NCBI GenBank assembly: GCA_024663395.1
Contig: JANFAH010000048.1
Coordinates: 461,695 to 525,694, forward strand
DNA from: Pisolithus tinctorius
Taxonomy: Eukaryota > Basidiomycota > Agaricomycetes > Boletales > Pisolithaceae
Length of the DNA stretch: 64,000 nucleotides
Reading direction: 5' to 3'
Both the position numbers and the translations under genes were made by a program. Positions 46,191 through 58,249 of this stretch are shown here, in pieces. The notes under the pieces are model-generated. The model was not told the DNA's origin. It saw only the letters and a list, made by a program, of their open reading frames with translations, and did not search any database. How positions within the stretch are numbered: position 1 is the first letter of the stretch; each line of letters starts with the position of its first letter.

Positions 46191-46718
46191 TGAAAAGGGA
46201 TCAGCGAAAAGTAGTTACCAGAGGTGACGGAAATTCCATCCGGAGTGTCAATATCCTAAATTTCCACCAGCAGTGCACACCTTCAGTTTGCGCGTTATTG
46301 CCAGCGATGATGTGACGTGTAGCAATATTACGGGGCGGGATACCTTGCCCGTGTCGGCTCTTTTGAATATCCGGTATACCTATTCCGCGAATCAACTACG
46401 ATGCGTCATGGTCGGGTATGGGAGAACCATCGTGCATTCAGGTGACGATGGCACCAACTCTATCGAGTTCAAACTAGAGTAGTAACGCACGATAAACACC
46501 AGACATGGCGGGGCGCACAGCATGCACTCAGCTTTCACATGGTGGCATTCGCAGGGCCGTTACTGAGGAGTCGGTTGTCACAGTATCCGCTTAGCACATG
46601 GTGGTAAGTATACATTTACAGTAAGTAGTTGGGTACATACAAATTCAGGGACATGAAAGAAGCATGGGGATTGTGGCCGCTTGTGCCCTAAGTGAAAGCC
46701 AATCCTTCTGCTTTGATA
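46191..46718. other. Spacer between DUF6533 genes
   Basis: No gene. The stretch 46570-46620 (CACAGTATCCGCTTAGCACA and ATTTACAGT) recurs at 48855-48905 and is the common 3' flank of the two young DUF6533 copies. Confidence 0.5.
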
Positions 46719-47979
46719 TCAATCCAAATCCTCAGAGAGACAAATATCGATCTGGGTGGTGAGTAGAATGCTTTCGTCCTCCCGTAAACCTTGCAAGCGA
46801 TCCTGTATGCGCGCCATATTTAATATCAGTCGACTTCCCTGTCACGTAGCATGTGAACAAGAGCTACACAAATCTTTTACAGCAAAAGAAACTCACGCAG
46901 ACAGAATGTACAGTCAATGCCCAGCTGTATCCGATGCATCATGAATTGAGGTTTGGCATAAGATATGGCACGCACAAAAATAAAATAATTGGTTCCGAAC
47001 TCGACACTGTGGTTATGGTGAAACCAAAGCCAAGTAGACCTAATCATATAAAAAATGAACTGCCCATATAGAGTCGCTAAAGACAACCCTTACCCGCCAT
47101 GACGAGATAGGTAACAGCTCCGTCGAGTGTAAATTGTGATATGACGTTCCTTCTGGCACCTCTCCCCCTGACGATAGAGAGATACTTAACCACCGTGAGG
47201 GTGATGAGGGTGCTGTGTACGACCGCTGTACTTGCCCTAAAATTCTTTTGTCAGTATGAGTTCGCGAGCGTTCGAAATCAAGACCCCACATTTGGGTCTT
47301 AGCATTGGGGGACAGCTGGAATAACATGCCACCTCCGTAACTCTTTAAGGTTAAAGTTGCATTAACCATACAGCAAAGCAGCTCGGCTAGCATGAGACAT
47401 CCAAGAAGGCGTGATATCCACGGGCGGCGACCAAACAACACACAAACTAGGTCATCAGGCGTAAAACGAGCTGAAGTACTGTTAGGACTGAAAAACTGAG
47501 ACCTACCTCTGAATGCCAGTATAAATTCCACTGTGAAATTAGCGCACTCCGCCACAAGTGCCATAGATGCGAGCAGAGCCCGGCAAATGTGAGAAGACAT
47601 GACAGGAAAGAAAGGGAGAAGAATCTGGCACGCTCTGTTACACCACTCATGTGGCTTGGCAAAGCATTATTGGACACAATCACGCGACGTACATATGAGT
47701 AACCAATAGGAAATGACGATGGAACATATAAAGCCATCTGAACGTGTGTCTTCTTTTCATCCTGTAAGGGTGGGGTGATGAGCTCTCTGCGAACGCAAGA
47801 AGCATTGAATCCTGACGGCCAAATATAATGGACTTCATCTCCAAGCGTTGTTAGAAAATCCCAGAGCGAAAACGCGAGTGCGGCAGCTGGCAGGCTCATC
47901 AGAACCGTTGCAGTCGAAATGAAAAAGAGGTCGTACCGCTGTGGTAATAGATGCTTTGAACGGCTGCAGTAGTGCCCAT
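46719..47979 (-). CDS. DUF6533 membrane protein, tandem copy A
   Basis: It starts MGTTAAVQSIYYHS; a 50-base intron joins this to AAALAFSLWDFLTTLGDEVH and YIWP, the DUF6533 core. Next comes MKRRHTFRWLYMFHRHFLLV, with THM at the exon end. The following exons give ALLASMALVAECANFTVEFI and LAFR, then FGRRPWISRLLGCLMLAELL. STLITLTVVKYLSIVRGRGA, RNVISQFTLDGAVTYLVM and a hydrophobic exon follow. The last exon GSRLILNMARIQDRLQGLRE ends CLSEDLD. It is a tandem duplicate of the gene at 48992-50245, exon by exon. A CGG...CCG palindrome lies 112-127 bases upstream. Confidence 0.82.
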
Positions 47980-48991
47980 AACGGTGTTCACTATGAAGAC
48001 GGAGAGAAATAGTGATAGAAACCCCGGGCTCGAGTGTGTGCATATAAGTGGTTTACCCACACAAGGGGGCGCTGTATCGTAATATAGGGTCGGGGGATAT
48101 CCCCCGCCCCTGCAATGTTAGGCAATGCCAGGCATGAATTGTAACCATTGTAATCGAATGGAAGTCTTCCTCACCTAACTAAAGCCAGGGATGCTTCAAC
48201 GTTGGGCTGTTTTGCACAGTCACTGCGCTGACATCACGTCCGAGCATCACGCTTCAGGGATTCGTTATCACGCAAGTCACGTAATGGTTTCACTTAGGCT
48301 TTACATGTTCCGATCAGCGGGCCGTCGCGATGCTCAGCGTCAGACATGCTTATCGAGTCCAACCTTAAAATTGAACGTGAATGACACCAGTCGATAGACA
48401 TGCGGACCTCCTGAAACTTGTCCACATATCAACTCACTTCCCGGAGCTAAACCACGGGGTGCCAGGCAAGCCACACACTTACTGTACAGTTTTGGTGGGA
48501 GAATGATCATATGTACGTCCAGACTCCAAACCAGTCCATATTGGTGTGTTAGAGCCTTGCTCGCGTCCAGCGAGCAGGACATACTTTACCACAGTCCAAA
48601 TACCACCAAAGTCAGTTTCTCCGAATTATCACCGGGAATTTTACTGGAACCTAACATGAAGCAAACTCTCCCAAAATGCGGGTGAGCCGGGCAGCAGTGG
48701 CCAGCCCACCACGCAGTAGTGCGCACCCCTTGTGGTCGTGAATTGTTCGGTATTAGTACCTCGGAAAAATGTAAGACATGTGGTTGTATTTGGTTACGTA
48801 CGGTCTGGTTCCCCTGCGGGTTCATTGCTGACTCAGGCCTGGGGCCTCTGAAGAGTCGGTGATACAGTATCCGCTTGGCACATGGTGGTAAGCACATATA
48901 TTTACAGTTGATCACATACAAACATGGGTCGAATGCGGGGACATGAAAAAAGTTGCAGTTGCTTCTGCTCTAAGTGAAAGAAAATCCGAGA
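47980..48991. other. Intergenic 1 kb between DUF6533 copies A and B
   Basis: No gene is supported. It holds the promoter side of copy A and the 3' flank of copy B. The first 200 bases align by eye with 50280-50480, including TAGGGTCGGG, GCCCCTGCAA and TGAATTGTAAC, so promoter DNA was duplicated with the gene. Confidence 0.55.
48091..48106. promoter_or_regulatory. CGG-N10-CCG palindrome upstream of copy A
   Basis: CGGGGGATATCCCCCG is a perfect 16-base palindrome. Inverted CGG/CCG triplets are the usual target form of fungal Zn2Cys6 regulators. The position corresponds to a second palindrome with different arms upstream of copy B. Confidence 0.45.
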
Positions 48992-50245
48992 TCAACCCAA
49001 ATCCTCAGAGAGACAAATGTCGATCTGGGTGGTGAATAAAATGTTTTCATCCTCCGGTAAACCTTGCATGTGGCCCAGCATGCGCGCCACATTCAATATC
49101 AGTCGACTTCCCTGTTGTGCGGTATGTGAACAAGATTATCTTCTACAGCAAAATAAACTCACGCAGACAGAATGTACAGTCAATGACCAGCTGTGTCCGA
49201 TGCATTATGGGTTGAGGTTTGGCATAAGATATGGCACGCACAAAAACATAATGAATGGTCCGGAATTCGGCACCGTGGTTATGGTGAGACCAAAACCAAG
49301 CAAACCTAATCATATAAAAGATGAACTATCCATACGGAATCGTTAAAGACAACCCTTACCTGCCATGATGAGATGGGTAACAGCCCCATCGAGTGTAAAC
49401 TCTGTTATGACCTTCCTTTCGGCACCCCTCGCCCCAACGGTAGAGAGATACTTAACCACCGTGAGGGTGATGAGGGTGCTGTGCACGACCGCTGTACATG
49501 CCCTAAATTTCTTTTGTTAGTATTTGCGAGAGTTCGAAATCAACGACCCCACATTTGTATCTTCGGGTCGGGGGAGACCTGGAACAGCATGCCACCTCCA
49601 TAACTTTTTAAAGTCAAAGTTGCAGTAGCCATACAGCAGAGTAGCTCGGTTAGCATGAGACATCCAAGAAGGCGCGATACCCATGGGCGGCGACCGAATA
49701 ACACACAAACTAGATCATCAGGCATGAAATGACTGCTAGGACTGCAGGACTAAGACCTACCTCTGAACGCCAATATAAATTCCGATGTGAAATTAGCGCA
49801 CTCCAACACAGCTGTCACAGACGCAAGCAGAGCCCGGCAAATGTGAAAAGACATGACGGGAAAGAAGGGGAGAAGGATCTGGCACGTTCTGTTACACCAT
49901 CCATATTGTGGTTTGGTAAAGCGTCATAAGACACAATCACGCGACGTACATATGAGTAACCAATAGGAAATAGCGATGGAACATGTAAAGCCATTTGAAC
50001 GTGCGTCTTTTCATCCTGTGAGCGTTGGCTGATGAGCACTCTGTGAACGCAGGAAGCATCGAATCCTGACGGCCAAATATAATGAACCTCATCTCCGAAC
50101 GTCATTAGGAAGTCCCAGAACGAAAGCGCGAGTGTTGCAGCTGATAGGCTCATCAAAACCGTCGCAGTCGAAGTGAAGAAGAGATCGTACTGCAGTGGTA
50201 ATAGATACTCTGAGTGGCTGCAGTAGTGCCCATAATGGTGTCCAT
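48992..50245 (-). CDS. DUF6533 membrane protein, tandem copy B
   Basis: It starts MDTIMGTTAATQSIYYHC; a short intron leads to TATLALSFWDFLMTFGDEVH and YIWP. Then MKRRTFKWLYMFHRYFLLVT gives the second conserved exon, followed by ALLASVTAVLECANFTSEFI and LAFR. FGRRPWVSRLLGCLMLTELL, a Cys-containing loop and a KYLSTVGARGAE-like segment come next. The final exon is closely like copy A and ends CLSEDLG before TGA. Coding and flanks align with copy A throughout, so the pair arose by one tandem duplication of about 2.3 kb. A palindrome with diverged arms lies 103-120 bases upstream. Confidence 0.82.
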
Positions 50246-51235
50246 GGTGACAGAGAGAAATAATGACAGAAATGCTGGAGTGTGCGCATATACTTAAGTG
50301 CATAGTTTGCTTACAAAGTTTGAAAGGGGTCCATCGTGATGTAGGGTCGGGAATAAGTATTCCCGCCCCTGCAAGAAGTCTGACCGTCAACCAATGTGCT
50401 ATTGCGGCGGGAATGAATTGTAACACATGACAATTGAATGAGGGTCTTCCTTACCTTACTACATAAGGCCAGTTGCTCTTCAACACGGGGTGCACATGGT
50501 TGATGACGAACTTAGAGCTTGGGCTATCCTGCAGGGATTCTCGTCATGGCTTCACCGTTCAGTTGCACTGCCACACTAAAAAGGGGTTCTTACGGGCCGT
50601 CGCAATATTAATGGCTGGTATGCGGTCAATCATATTATGGTATACTTCAGATATCGGTATTGAGTCAAATCTTACCGGTAACTCTTACCAGTGAACTCGG
50701 TAAAACACTCAGTCATTTGTACGTCCGCGCTCAGTACTCCAAGCATGTGGTCCGGTTCCCGTGGCTCGCGGGTCCAATGCTGACTCATCCATCGCACTGT
50801 TGGCTTCTCCGGTTTATCTTTGCGGTGGCTCACAATGCTATGCAAAGCAGTACCCACCTACCCTAAGGCTGTCGGATGCGGAGTCGATAGCCTGATTAGG
50901 TGTTGGAAGCACCAGACGGTTTGGACTATGGATAGGAAATGCTTCCGTCCAAGTGACATCTAAATCGTACGTGGCACCGCGGTCAACTCTTCAGCGGCAA
51001 TTTAGTGCCAATGCACTACTTACTGACAAGTCTCTGAGAGCACAGCTATTGATACGATACCTCAAAGCGTTCCATCAGTTAATAATAGTTTGGCAACGTG
51101 ATTGTGCAACACCCGGCGCTGATGAGTGCCAGTAGTGAACATCCTACATGTCCTGTCCCAGCCTTACACTTGCGACACACTTACACCACCCAGTCCACTC
51201 TCTGACGGATATAACACATCCAGTACCTACCCGAA
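50246..51235. other. Intergenic region before DUF6534 subfamily 2
   Basis: No gene is supported. The left part is the duplicated DUF6533 promoter flank. The right part leads into the gene that starts at 51236. Small plus-strand frames are present, without motifs. Confidence 0.5.
50348..50365. promoter_or_regulatory. CGG-N12-CCG palindrome upstream of copy B
   Basis: CGGGAATAAGTATTCCCG has 8-base inverted arms with a 2-base spacer. It sits at the same place relative to the start codon as the palindrome of copy A, with the arms changed on both sides. Confidence 0.45.
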
Positions 51236-51667
51236 ATGTCTCAGGAGGCCGAAACTGTGGAATCCCTTATCAGAGGACCATTAATTGGGACTCTAGTTGG
51301 GCTGGTGTGAATTAGCAACTGAACTCTCCCTTCATGTCTGACGATACAGCCCGGCAAATGTTTGTGTTGTCTAGATTGTATGGCGTTACGTTCCTACAAG
51401 CATTCTTCTATTTCCAGACGTATGTGGATGATCGGATGGGCCTGAAATTAGTCGTGCGTCCCTAATCCCCCAGTGCTTGACATTTCTGCACGGGCTGCTG
51501 AGGCCCTTATTATGTAGGTTGCGCTATTGGTGTACGTTCTGCCTTGCTTGATGGACACAGCGTTCATCTTTTAGGGCAGCATTCTCGAGACGGCTCATGC
51601 CGTGTTGTCCGTGTCGGTGATGGATTATTACCTGATCGCGCACTATGGCCAGGTACAAGTATTACAA

Positions 51668-51679
51668 TCTGCAACCTGG
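51668..51679. repeat. Target-site duplication, left copy
   Basis: TCTGCAACCTGG immediately precedes the element; AA before it is also shared with the right copy, where it cannot be told apart from the poly-A tail. Confidence 0.9.
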
Positions 51680-51878
51680 GACGCTTCTTGACTCCGCTCC
51701 ACGTGGCACCCCGACTAGGACCCCGAAATCCTAGCAGTACCAGCGGGAAAAGCAGAGCCCGTCGCAAGCAAAAGCGACGTATAGCAGCGTCTATTAGACC
51801 CCAGCCACAAGACTTAAGCATACACCTGCTCCACCTCGAAAACACCACCCAGTGAGTCCTCACTACACCCGCTGACCT

Positions 51879-53729
51879 ATGACCTCGACAGGACGCATGT
51901 CCTCGAGGTCGAGCTCCCACGCCACATCAGGACCCCCGCCAGTACCTCGAGTGCCAGGCTCCACACAGCCCAGCAAGAACACGAGAAGCAGTGGATTCGC
52001 CCTCGAGGACATCATCGACGACCCAGATGCAGAAGTCAAGGACGCAGAAACAGCTAAGTACTACCTGGACCAGTTCTACACCATCCAGGGCGAGCCAGCG
52101 ACACCTGAACACATCTCCCACGCCCTCTTTTGTATATCGCAGGCCAAAGGGGTATCTAACACCCTACGTTCGGCCATACGAGCCACCGCATACCTAGTCA
52201 GGGAACTAGCGACATCAGCCATAGCCGACTCAGTCGCCAAGGAAGTATCCAGCAAGATAGAATCCTCGGTCGTAGTGGCAATCACCCCGCAGGTAGCAAA
52301 GATCTGGTCGGCAGCCGACAACCTGGAGAAAACAGGCAAGAATCTTGAAACACTGGGTGAGGACCTCGCCAAGAAGTTCGACACAGTCAACAACGCCCCC
52401 GACAACACGAACCTCAGGCATCTAGAAGATCAAGTGCAAGACCTGGCCATCAACATGGACACGCTGAGAACAACGATAGAAGAAATAAAAGACCACATCA
52501 AGACCCAATCTCCCCCTGCCCCTCGCCACTCACCATACAGGGACGCCCTCATAGCGACAACAGTCAACCCGAACCATATCCCGCTCGGAAAACGCTTTAC
52601 GTCGGAACACGCTAAGGCTCACTCCGCCATTAAAGAAAGGCAGTTACTGATAGACCCCGACAGCGATCACCCCGTACTCAACAGCGCCGCCACGAGGGAA
52701 AACATTATCGACGCAGTCAAACAAGCACTAGACGCGACAGACCGAGTCGACGGACCGGAAATCCAGCTGAAATCTATCACCCGCCTACGCAACAACGGTA
52801 TTCTCCTCGAGCTCAACAGCCAAGAAGCCGTGAAATGGATAAAAGAGACCGAAATCAAAGAGACGTTCCTGGCAAACCTGGGCGGCACGGTCAGGATCAA
52901 AGACAGACACTACAACCTGGTAATCCCGTTCCTACCCGTATCCACTGATATAGAAAACCCAGACACCCTTCGAAACATGGAAAACGAAAACAACATCCCG
53001 CCCGGTTCGATTACCCAGATCAAATGGATCAAAGACCCATCCAAACGCGCCCCCAACCAACAAGTAGCCCACGCCCTAGCATCTCTCGCTTCCCCGGAAG
53101 CAGCTAACCAACTTCTGAGACACGGTCTATACTGGGGTCTAGACAGATTACGACCACACAAAGACAAGAAGGAACCGGTACGATGCTTGAAATGCCAGCT
53201 CATAGGACACCTCGCGAGAGACTGCGCCCAAGCGACGGACACCTGCGGTACCTGCGCCCAACCCCATCGAACTCCAGAATGCAACTCTACCACCCGTCAC
53301 TGCGTAAACTGCAAGGACGACACGCACGCCAGCACGGACAGAACCTGTCCGGAGTTCATCAGAAAACGTAACGCCATGGACGATCGTACACCCGAAAACA
53401 GAATGCCCTACTTCCCCACAGCAGAAGAATGGACTCAAGTCGAGCTACCCCCGCGCCCGTCAGACCCCATAGTACCCACCATCCCTCCAACGACCCAACC
53501 AGCAACTCGAAATCAGCTAAGACAAATGACGCTAGGAGAAGCAATAAACTTCCAAACCATTGCACCAAGACGCGGCCAACATAACAGAATCCGTGGAGGG
53601 AGAGGAGGTCCAACACCACGCCCTTACACCACACACGACATCTCCCCCACCACTACCCTGACAACAATCACAGCGAACACCCCGCCAGCAGACCCATCCC
53701 CCCCCCATCAGTCCCCTAATGAGGCCTGA
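51879..53729 (+). CDS. LINE ORF1, gag-like zinc-knuckle protein
   Basis: A 616-residue nucleic-acid-binding protein that would coat the element's RNA. It starts MTSTGRMSSRSSSHATSG. A helical middle part (YYLDQFYTIQGEPATPEHIS, then LEDQVQDLAINMDTLRTTIE) suggests a coiled coil around residues 130-210. Residues about 430-490 hold three knuckles: CLKCQLIGHLARDC (CX2CX4HX4C), CGTCAQPHRTPEC (CX2CX3HX4C) and CVNCKDDTHASTDRTC (CX2CX4HX6C). The C-terminal part is Pro/Thr/Arg-rich. The frame is intact. Its stop (TGA at 53727-53729) overlaps the ORF2 start (53719) by 11 bases, as expected if ORF2 is translated by reinitiation. Confidence 0.9.
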   Translation: MTSTGRMSSRSSSHATSGPPPVPRVPGSTQPSKNTRSSGFALEDIIDDPDAEVKDAETAKYYLDQFYTIQGEPATPEHISHALFCISQAKGVSNTLRSAIRATAYLVRELATSAIADSVAKEVSSKIESSVVVAITPQVAKIWSAADNLEKTGKNLETLGEDLAKKFDTVNNAPDNTNLRHLEDQVQDLAINMDTLRTTIEEIKDHIKTQSPPAPRHSPYRDALIATTVNPNHIPLGKRFTSEHAKAHSAIKERQLLIDPDSDHPVLNSAATRENIIDAVKQALDATDRVDGPEIQLKSITRLRNNGILLELNSQEAVKWIKETEIKETFLANLGGTVRIKDRHYNLVIPFLPVSTDIENPDTLRNMENENNIPPGSITQIKWIKDPSKRAPNQQVAHALASLASPEAANQLLRHGLYWGLDRLRPHKDKKEPVRCLKCQLIGHLARDCAQATDTCGTCAQPHRTPECNSTTRHCVNCKDDTHASTDRTCPEFIRKRNAMDDRTPENRMPYFPTAEEWTQVELPPRPSDPIVPTIPPTTQPATRNQLRQMTLGEAINFQTIAPRRGQHNRIRGGRGGPTPRPYTTHDISPTTTLTTITANTPPADPSPPHQSPNEA

Positions 53730-56700
53730 AAACCCCTCCCGAGACAACACGCTACCCAAACTACGCATCTGGCAACAAAACCTAAACACCTCTCACATCG
53801 CACTTCACTCGCTAATAAACAGCAAAATCGCCGAAGACTGGGACATACTCGCGCTACAAGAACCCCCAATAGATCAACTCGGCAACACAAGAGCCAACAC
53901 CCGGTGGAGGGTAGTATACCCAACCACAAAACTGGCGCAAGGAGCCAAGCCAAGAGCGGTAACTTTCATCAACTCGAGAATTAGTACTAACTCATGGGAA
54001 CAGGTCCCATTCCCATCAGCGGACGTGGTAGTAACACGCGTCAGGACCGCAAAGGGAACATACACACTGTTCAACATCTACAACGATTGCAAGCACGACC
54101 GAACAATAGGGGAACTAAACGTCTTCCTAGCCGCGAACATCAGAAACATACGTCCAACGGAAAGGGACCAAATGATATGGTTAGGAGACTTTAACAGACA
54201 CCACCCCTGTGGGACGAAGAACGAAACCACCATCTTTTCACCCCAACAGCCCTCGCCTCAGCACAAAAACTCCTAGAATTAGTAGCGGACTACGGACTAG
54301 TACAAGTTCTACCCAAAGGAACACCCACGCTTCAGTCCTCCTCCACGGGAAACTGGACAAGACCGGACAACGTGTTCTGCACAGAAGCAGCGTTAGAAGA
54401 CGTGGTGGAATGCGACGCCAGCCCAGAAAACCGTGGTCCCAATACTGACCACGTCCCGATTCTAACCAGTCTAGAAACAGCCCTCACACCATCCACGTCC
54501 CCCCCGTCCTTCAACTACCGTGAAGTGGATTGGAAGAAGTTCAACAGCACCCTACAAACGGAGCTCAGGGCAATCGGGCCACCAACGACGATCGCCAACG
54601 AACAAGACTTCCAAAACAAAGCACGAGGGGTCGAAATGGCCCTACGTAGAACGCTGGAGAAGGAAGTCCCCAAAACGAAACCCCACCCACACAACAAACG
54701 CTGGTGGACAAAAGAACTCACAACACTCCGCAACGAATTAAAAACGCTAAGTAAAGCTTCCTTCACGTTCCGGGCAATCCGTGATCACCCGTGCCACAGT
54801 CTACGCAAAAGCAAAGCGAAGATCTACGAGAAGGCCATACAAGACGCCAAAAAGACCCACTGGCGGGACTGGCTCGAAGAAGCGAACAACGAAGATCTGT
54901 GGATAGCAAACGGCTACATCTCCAGGCCCTACGGAGACGGCAGCAAGACTAGGATACCAACGCTCAAAGGAACGAACGATGAAGGCGAGGAAACCGTGCT
55001 TAGCTCAAACGAAGACAAAAGCAAAGCCTTCGCGCGGGCGCTCTTCCCTCCCCCCCCGCCCCGGTCGTCAGTACCCCATGCCTACGACTACCCGGACCCA
55101 GCAGCACGCTGGTCCCAAATCACGAAAGACCAACTTATGCGCACGATCAAAGGCCTCAGTCCTTACAAGGCCCCGGGACCCGACGGAGTAGCCAACATCG
55201 TCTTCCAAAGATCCCCCATTCTCTCCGACTATCTCCTGCCCCTCTTCAACGCAGTCTTCACGCTCAAAACCTACTACGACCCATGGAGAGAGTCAATAAC
55301 GGTTATACTCCGAAAGCCAGGTAAACCGGACTACACGACCCCTAAAGCCTACCGCCCAATAGCGCTACTCAACACCACGGCGAAGCTACTCTCGGCAGTA
55401 GTGGCCGACCGCACATCATACATACTGGAAAAACACCAACTACTCCCAGCAGCGCACTTCGGAGGAAGGCCAGGACGATCGACAGAAGACTCCCTATTAT
55501 TGCTCGAAACCACCATCCGACACGCTTGGAGGCAAAAACAAGTGGTATCGGCTCTGTTCTTGGACATTGAAGGAGCGTTCCCAAACGCGGTCACAGACCG
55601 ACTTCTACACAACATGAAGAAACGAAGGCTCCCGCCGGAAATAGTACACTACACGGAACGCCTGCTATCAAACAGGAAAACCAAGATACGATTCGATGAC
55701 TACGAATCCGACTGGTTCCCCATCCGAAACGGAATAGGGCAAGGCGACCCTCTATCAATGATACTCTACGTCATATACAGCTCGGATTTGGCTGATACAG
55801 CGAAAGGTAAAAAAGAGCTAACACTAGCATTTGTAGACGACACGGCTTTCATAGCCATAGGAAAAACCTTCGCAGACACCCATGCCACGCTAGTCGATAT
55901 GATGGAGAGAGAAGGAGGTGGATACGACTGGTCCAACAAACACAACTCACGCTTCGAAACAAGCAAATTCGCCCTAATGGACTTCACACTTAGCAGGACA
56001 AAAAACAGGCCACCGCTCACGCTAAGAGACTCTACCATAACACCGACCGCTAACCATAAGTTTCTAGGAGTAATACTTGATCAGGAACTAAGGTGGAAAA
56101 CTCATGCCGCCCAGGCAATAGCGAAGGGGATGAAGCAAGCCCTCCTCCTGAGAAGATTATCCGCGACGTCATGGGGTATCCCCTTGAAACTGATGCGACA
56201 ACTGTACCAATCGGTGGTGGTCCCAAAGGTGATGTACGCAGCGTCGGTGTGGCTCCAGCCAACCTACACCGGGGACCACTCGTCCAAGACAAGAGGCTCA
56301 AAAGGCGTCGCAAAACGCATCCTAACGATCCAGAGAACAGCGGCCCTGGCAGCGACCGGGGCTCTAAAAACCACCCCCACTGACGCACTTCTAGCACACG
56401 CAGACATCCTGCCGGCACCCCTCCTCATACAGCACACGCTTTACAGAGCCACACTACGTCTATCATCGTTACCAGAAACACACCCATTGCACTCACATGT
56501 CAACAGGATAGCCAGAACAAATGTCAAAAGGCACCGAGCAGCCCTCCACCGACTAATCCACGACCTGAACGTCTCCCCGAAAGAAATCGAAACTATCAAC
56601 CCTTGCCCAATACCGCCCAGCGCCCTTCCCTCGCATACAACCGTAATAGCCACAAGTAAAAAGGAAGCAATCGAGGACCTCAGGAAAGTCACAGATCGCA

Positions 56701-57659
56701 CGCTCGTATTCACTGACGGCTCCTGCACAGGAGGTCAAGTGGGAGCAGCCGCAGTCATGTATGTAGATCATCAACACGTTGCCACACTCCGTTACCACCT
56801 GGGCCACGAATCGAAACACACCGTCTTCGAAGCGGAAGCAGCAGCAATGCTGCTGGCGGCACAACTTTTAAGAACAAGAAACGAAACCACATACCCGGTC
56901 ACCATACTCGTCGACAACCAAGCAGTAATAAGATCGAGTGAGCGCCCGTCTGCTAAACCAGGTCACCATCTACTCTTGCATTTCAGATCCTCCATACGCA
57001 AAACTCTCAACAGGCAAGAACTAACAAGGAAAGACGTTACGATACGCTGGATAGCGGGACATATGGAAGTGGAAGGGAACGAGCGCGCAGACAGAGAGGC
57101 AAAAACAGCCGCGACAAGACCCGACTCCTCCAGCCCACTAAAGGACCTACCCCCCCCGTTAAGAAACCAACTACCTCAGAGCGTCTCCGCTCTCAAACAA
57201 CTCCATACCGCAAGACTAAAAACCCTCTGGACGAGGGAATGGAAAAGCTCCCCCCGCTACCACCGCATAACCGCCATAGACCCCCAACTGCCCAGCAGCT
57301 CGTTCACAAAACTAGCTGCCTTGCTACCAAAGAAACAGACCGGAACATACATACAACTCCGTACAGGCCACATCCCGCTAAACAGCTACCTCCACCGTTT
57401 CAAGCGAAGCGACTCACCAAACTGCCTGCAGTGCGGTGAAGACAGACCAGAAAACGTACACCACTACATCTTCCAGTGTCCAAGATATGACAGAGAGCGT
57501 CACATACTCCGCAACGCGCTAGGAAGGGATGCCAACTCGATGGCATTCCTCCTCTCGAACAAGGTGGCCCAAACCCACTTGTTCAAGTACATATCGGCCA
57601 CAAAACGTTTACAGCATACACACGGTGAGACCCCCAGGCAGAACGCGAACGCACGATAA
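53719..57659 (+). CDS. LINE ORF2: endonuclease, RT, RNase H; one frameshift
   Basis: This is the replicative polyprotein. It starts MRPENPSRDNTLPKLRIWQQ with the endonuclease motifs LALQEPPI and WLGDFNRHHP; NTDHVPIL closes that domain. Between them the frame changes at 54203-54210 (ACCCCTG): after HHP the first frame ends at 54276 while the true continuation (LWDEERNHHLF) is one frame over. RT motifs are YRPIALLNTTAKLLSAVVAD, GGRPGRSTEDSLLL, FLDIEGAFPNAV, NGIGQGDPLSMILYVIYSSD and the catalytic FVDDTAFIA. RNase H follows with FTDGSCTGGQVGAAAV, FEAEAAAMLLAAQLL, VDNQAVIRSSE and WIAGHMEVEGNERADREAK, giving the D-E-D-D set. A terminal knuckle is CLQCGEDRPENVHHYIFQC. The single break is either an inactivating mutation or a base-calling error in a C run; the rest is undamaged. 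Confidence 0.9.
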
Positions 57660-57703
57660 CGCACATCACAGGATATCACGACGAATCGGAGCCGAAGACC
57701 GCC

Positions 57704-57723
57704 AAAAAAAAAAAAAAAAAAAA
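57704..57723 (+). repeat. Internal A20 run after ORF2 stop
   Basis: Twenty A residues lie 45 bases after the ORF2 stop, and more element sequence (about 530 bases) follows before the terminal tail. They could be an old tail fossilised by 3' extension or a simple repeat of the UTR. Confidence 0.7.
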
Positions 57724-58249
57724 GAAGGCGCACCGTAAGGAAGCGCTCCCACAGAGCCCTAGCGCTCCATTCGCGCTACGGAAAGTAGTCCACGAACGCA
57801 TGCACCGCATACCCAAACCACTCGCTCTCATACATCCCATTGCTCCCCCACCGCGACACACGTCATCCGGTAGAACGCTGAACAACGCGCCTATGTCCCC
57901 CAGACCACTCACCCCCGTCCCAAAGTACCGACCTAACGCACCAGATATTCACTCACACACAACGGGACATGGAAAAGCACGTTTATTTCGTTATCAGCTA
58001 GCCTAACGGCAGCCGGGCCAGTGTAAATAGAAAAGCGAGCTAGCAGAAGTTATAAGCCGTCCCCACTTCAAGGCGGTGTGACTAAAACGGCCGGCGGGAA
58101 CGGCGGACTGGTGGGGAGCCGAAGGCTTTGCCACCAGGGCATTCACACGCTTGTGGGGTTCAGGCGGGCCACAGGGGGCCCTAGTTAGGTCGCTTTACGA
58201 TAGAATAGTGCAACATAGGGCAAACCAGCCCTCACGCACTTTAAATGAG

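Noticed and set aside
55349..56418. Long antisense frames within the LINE
   Set aside because: They mirror the strongly coding ORF2 frame and lack motifs of their own.
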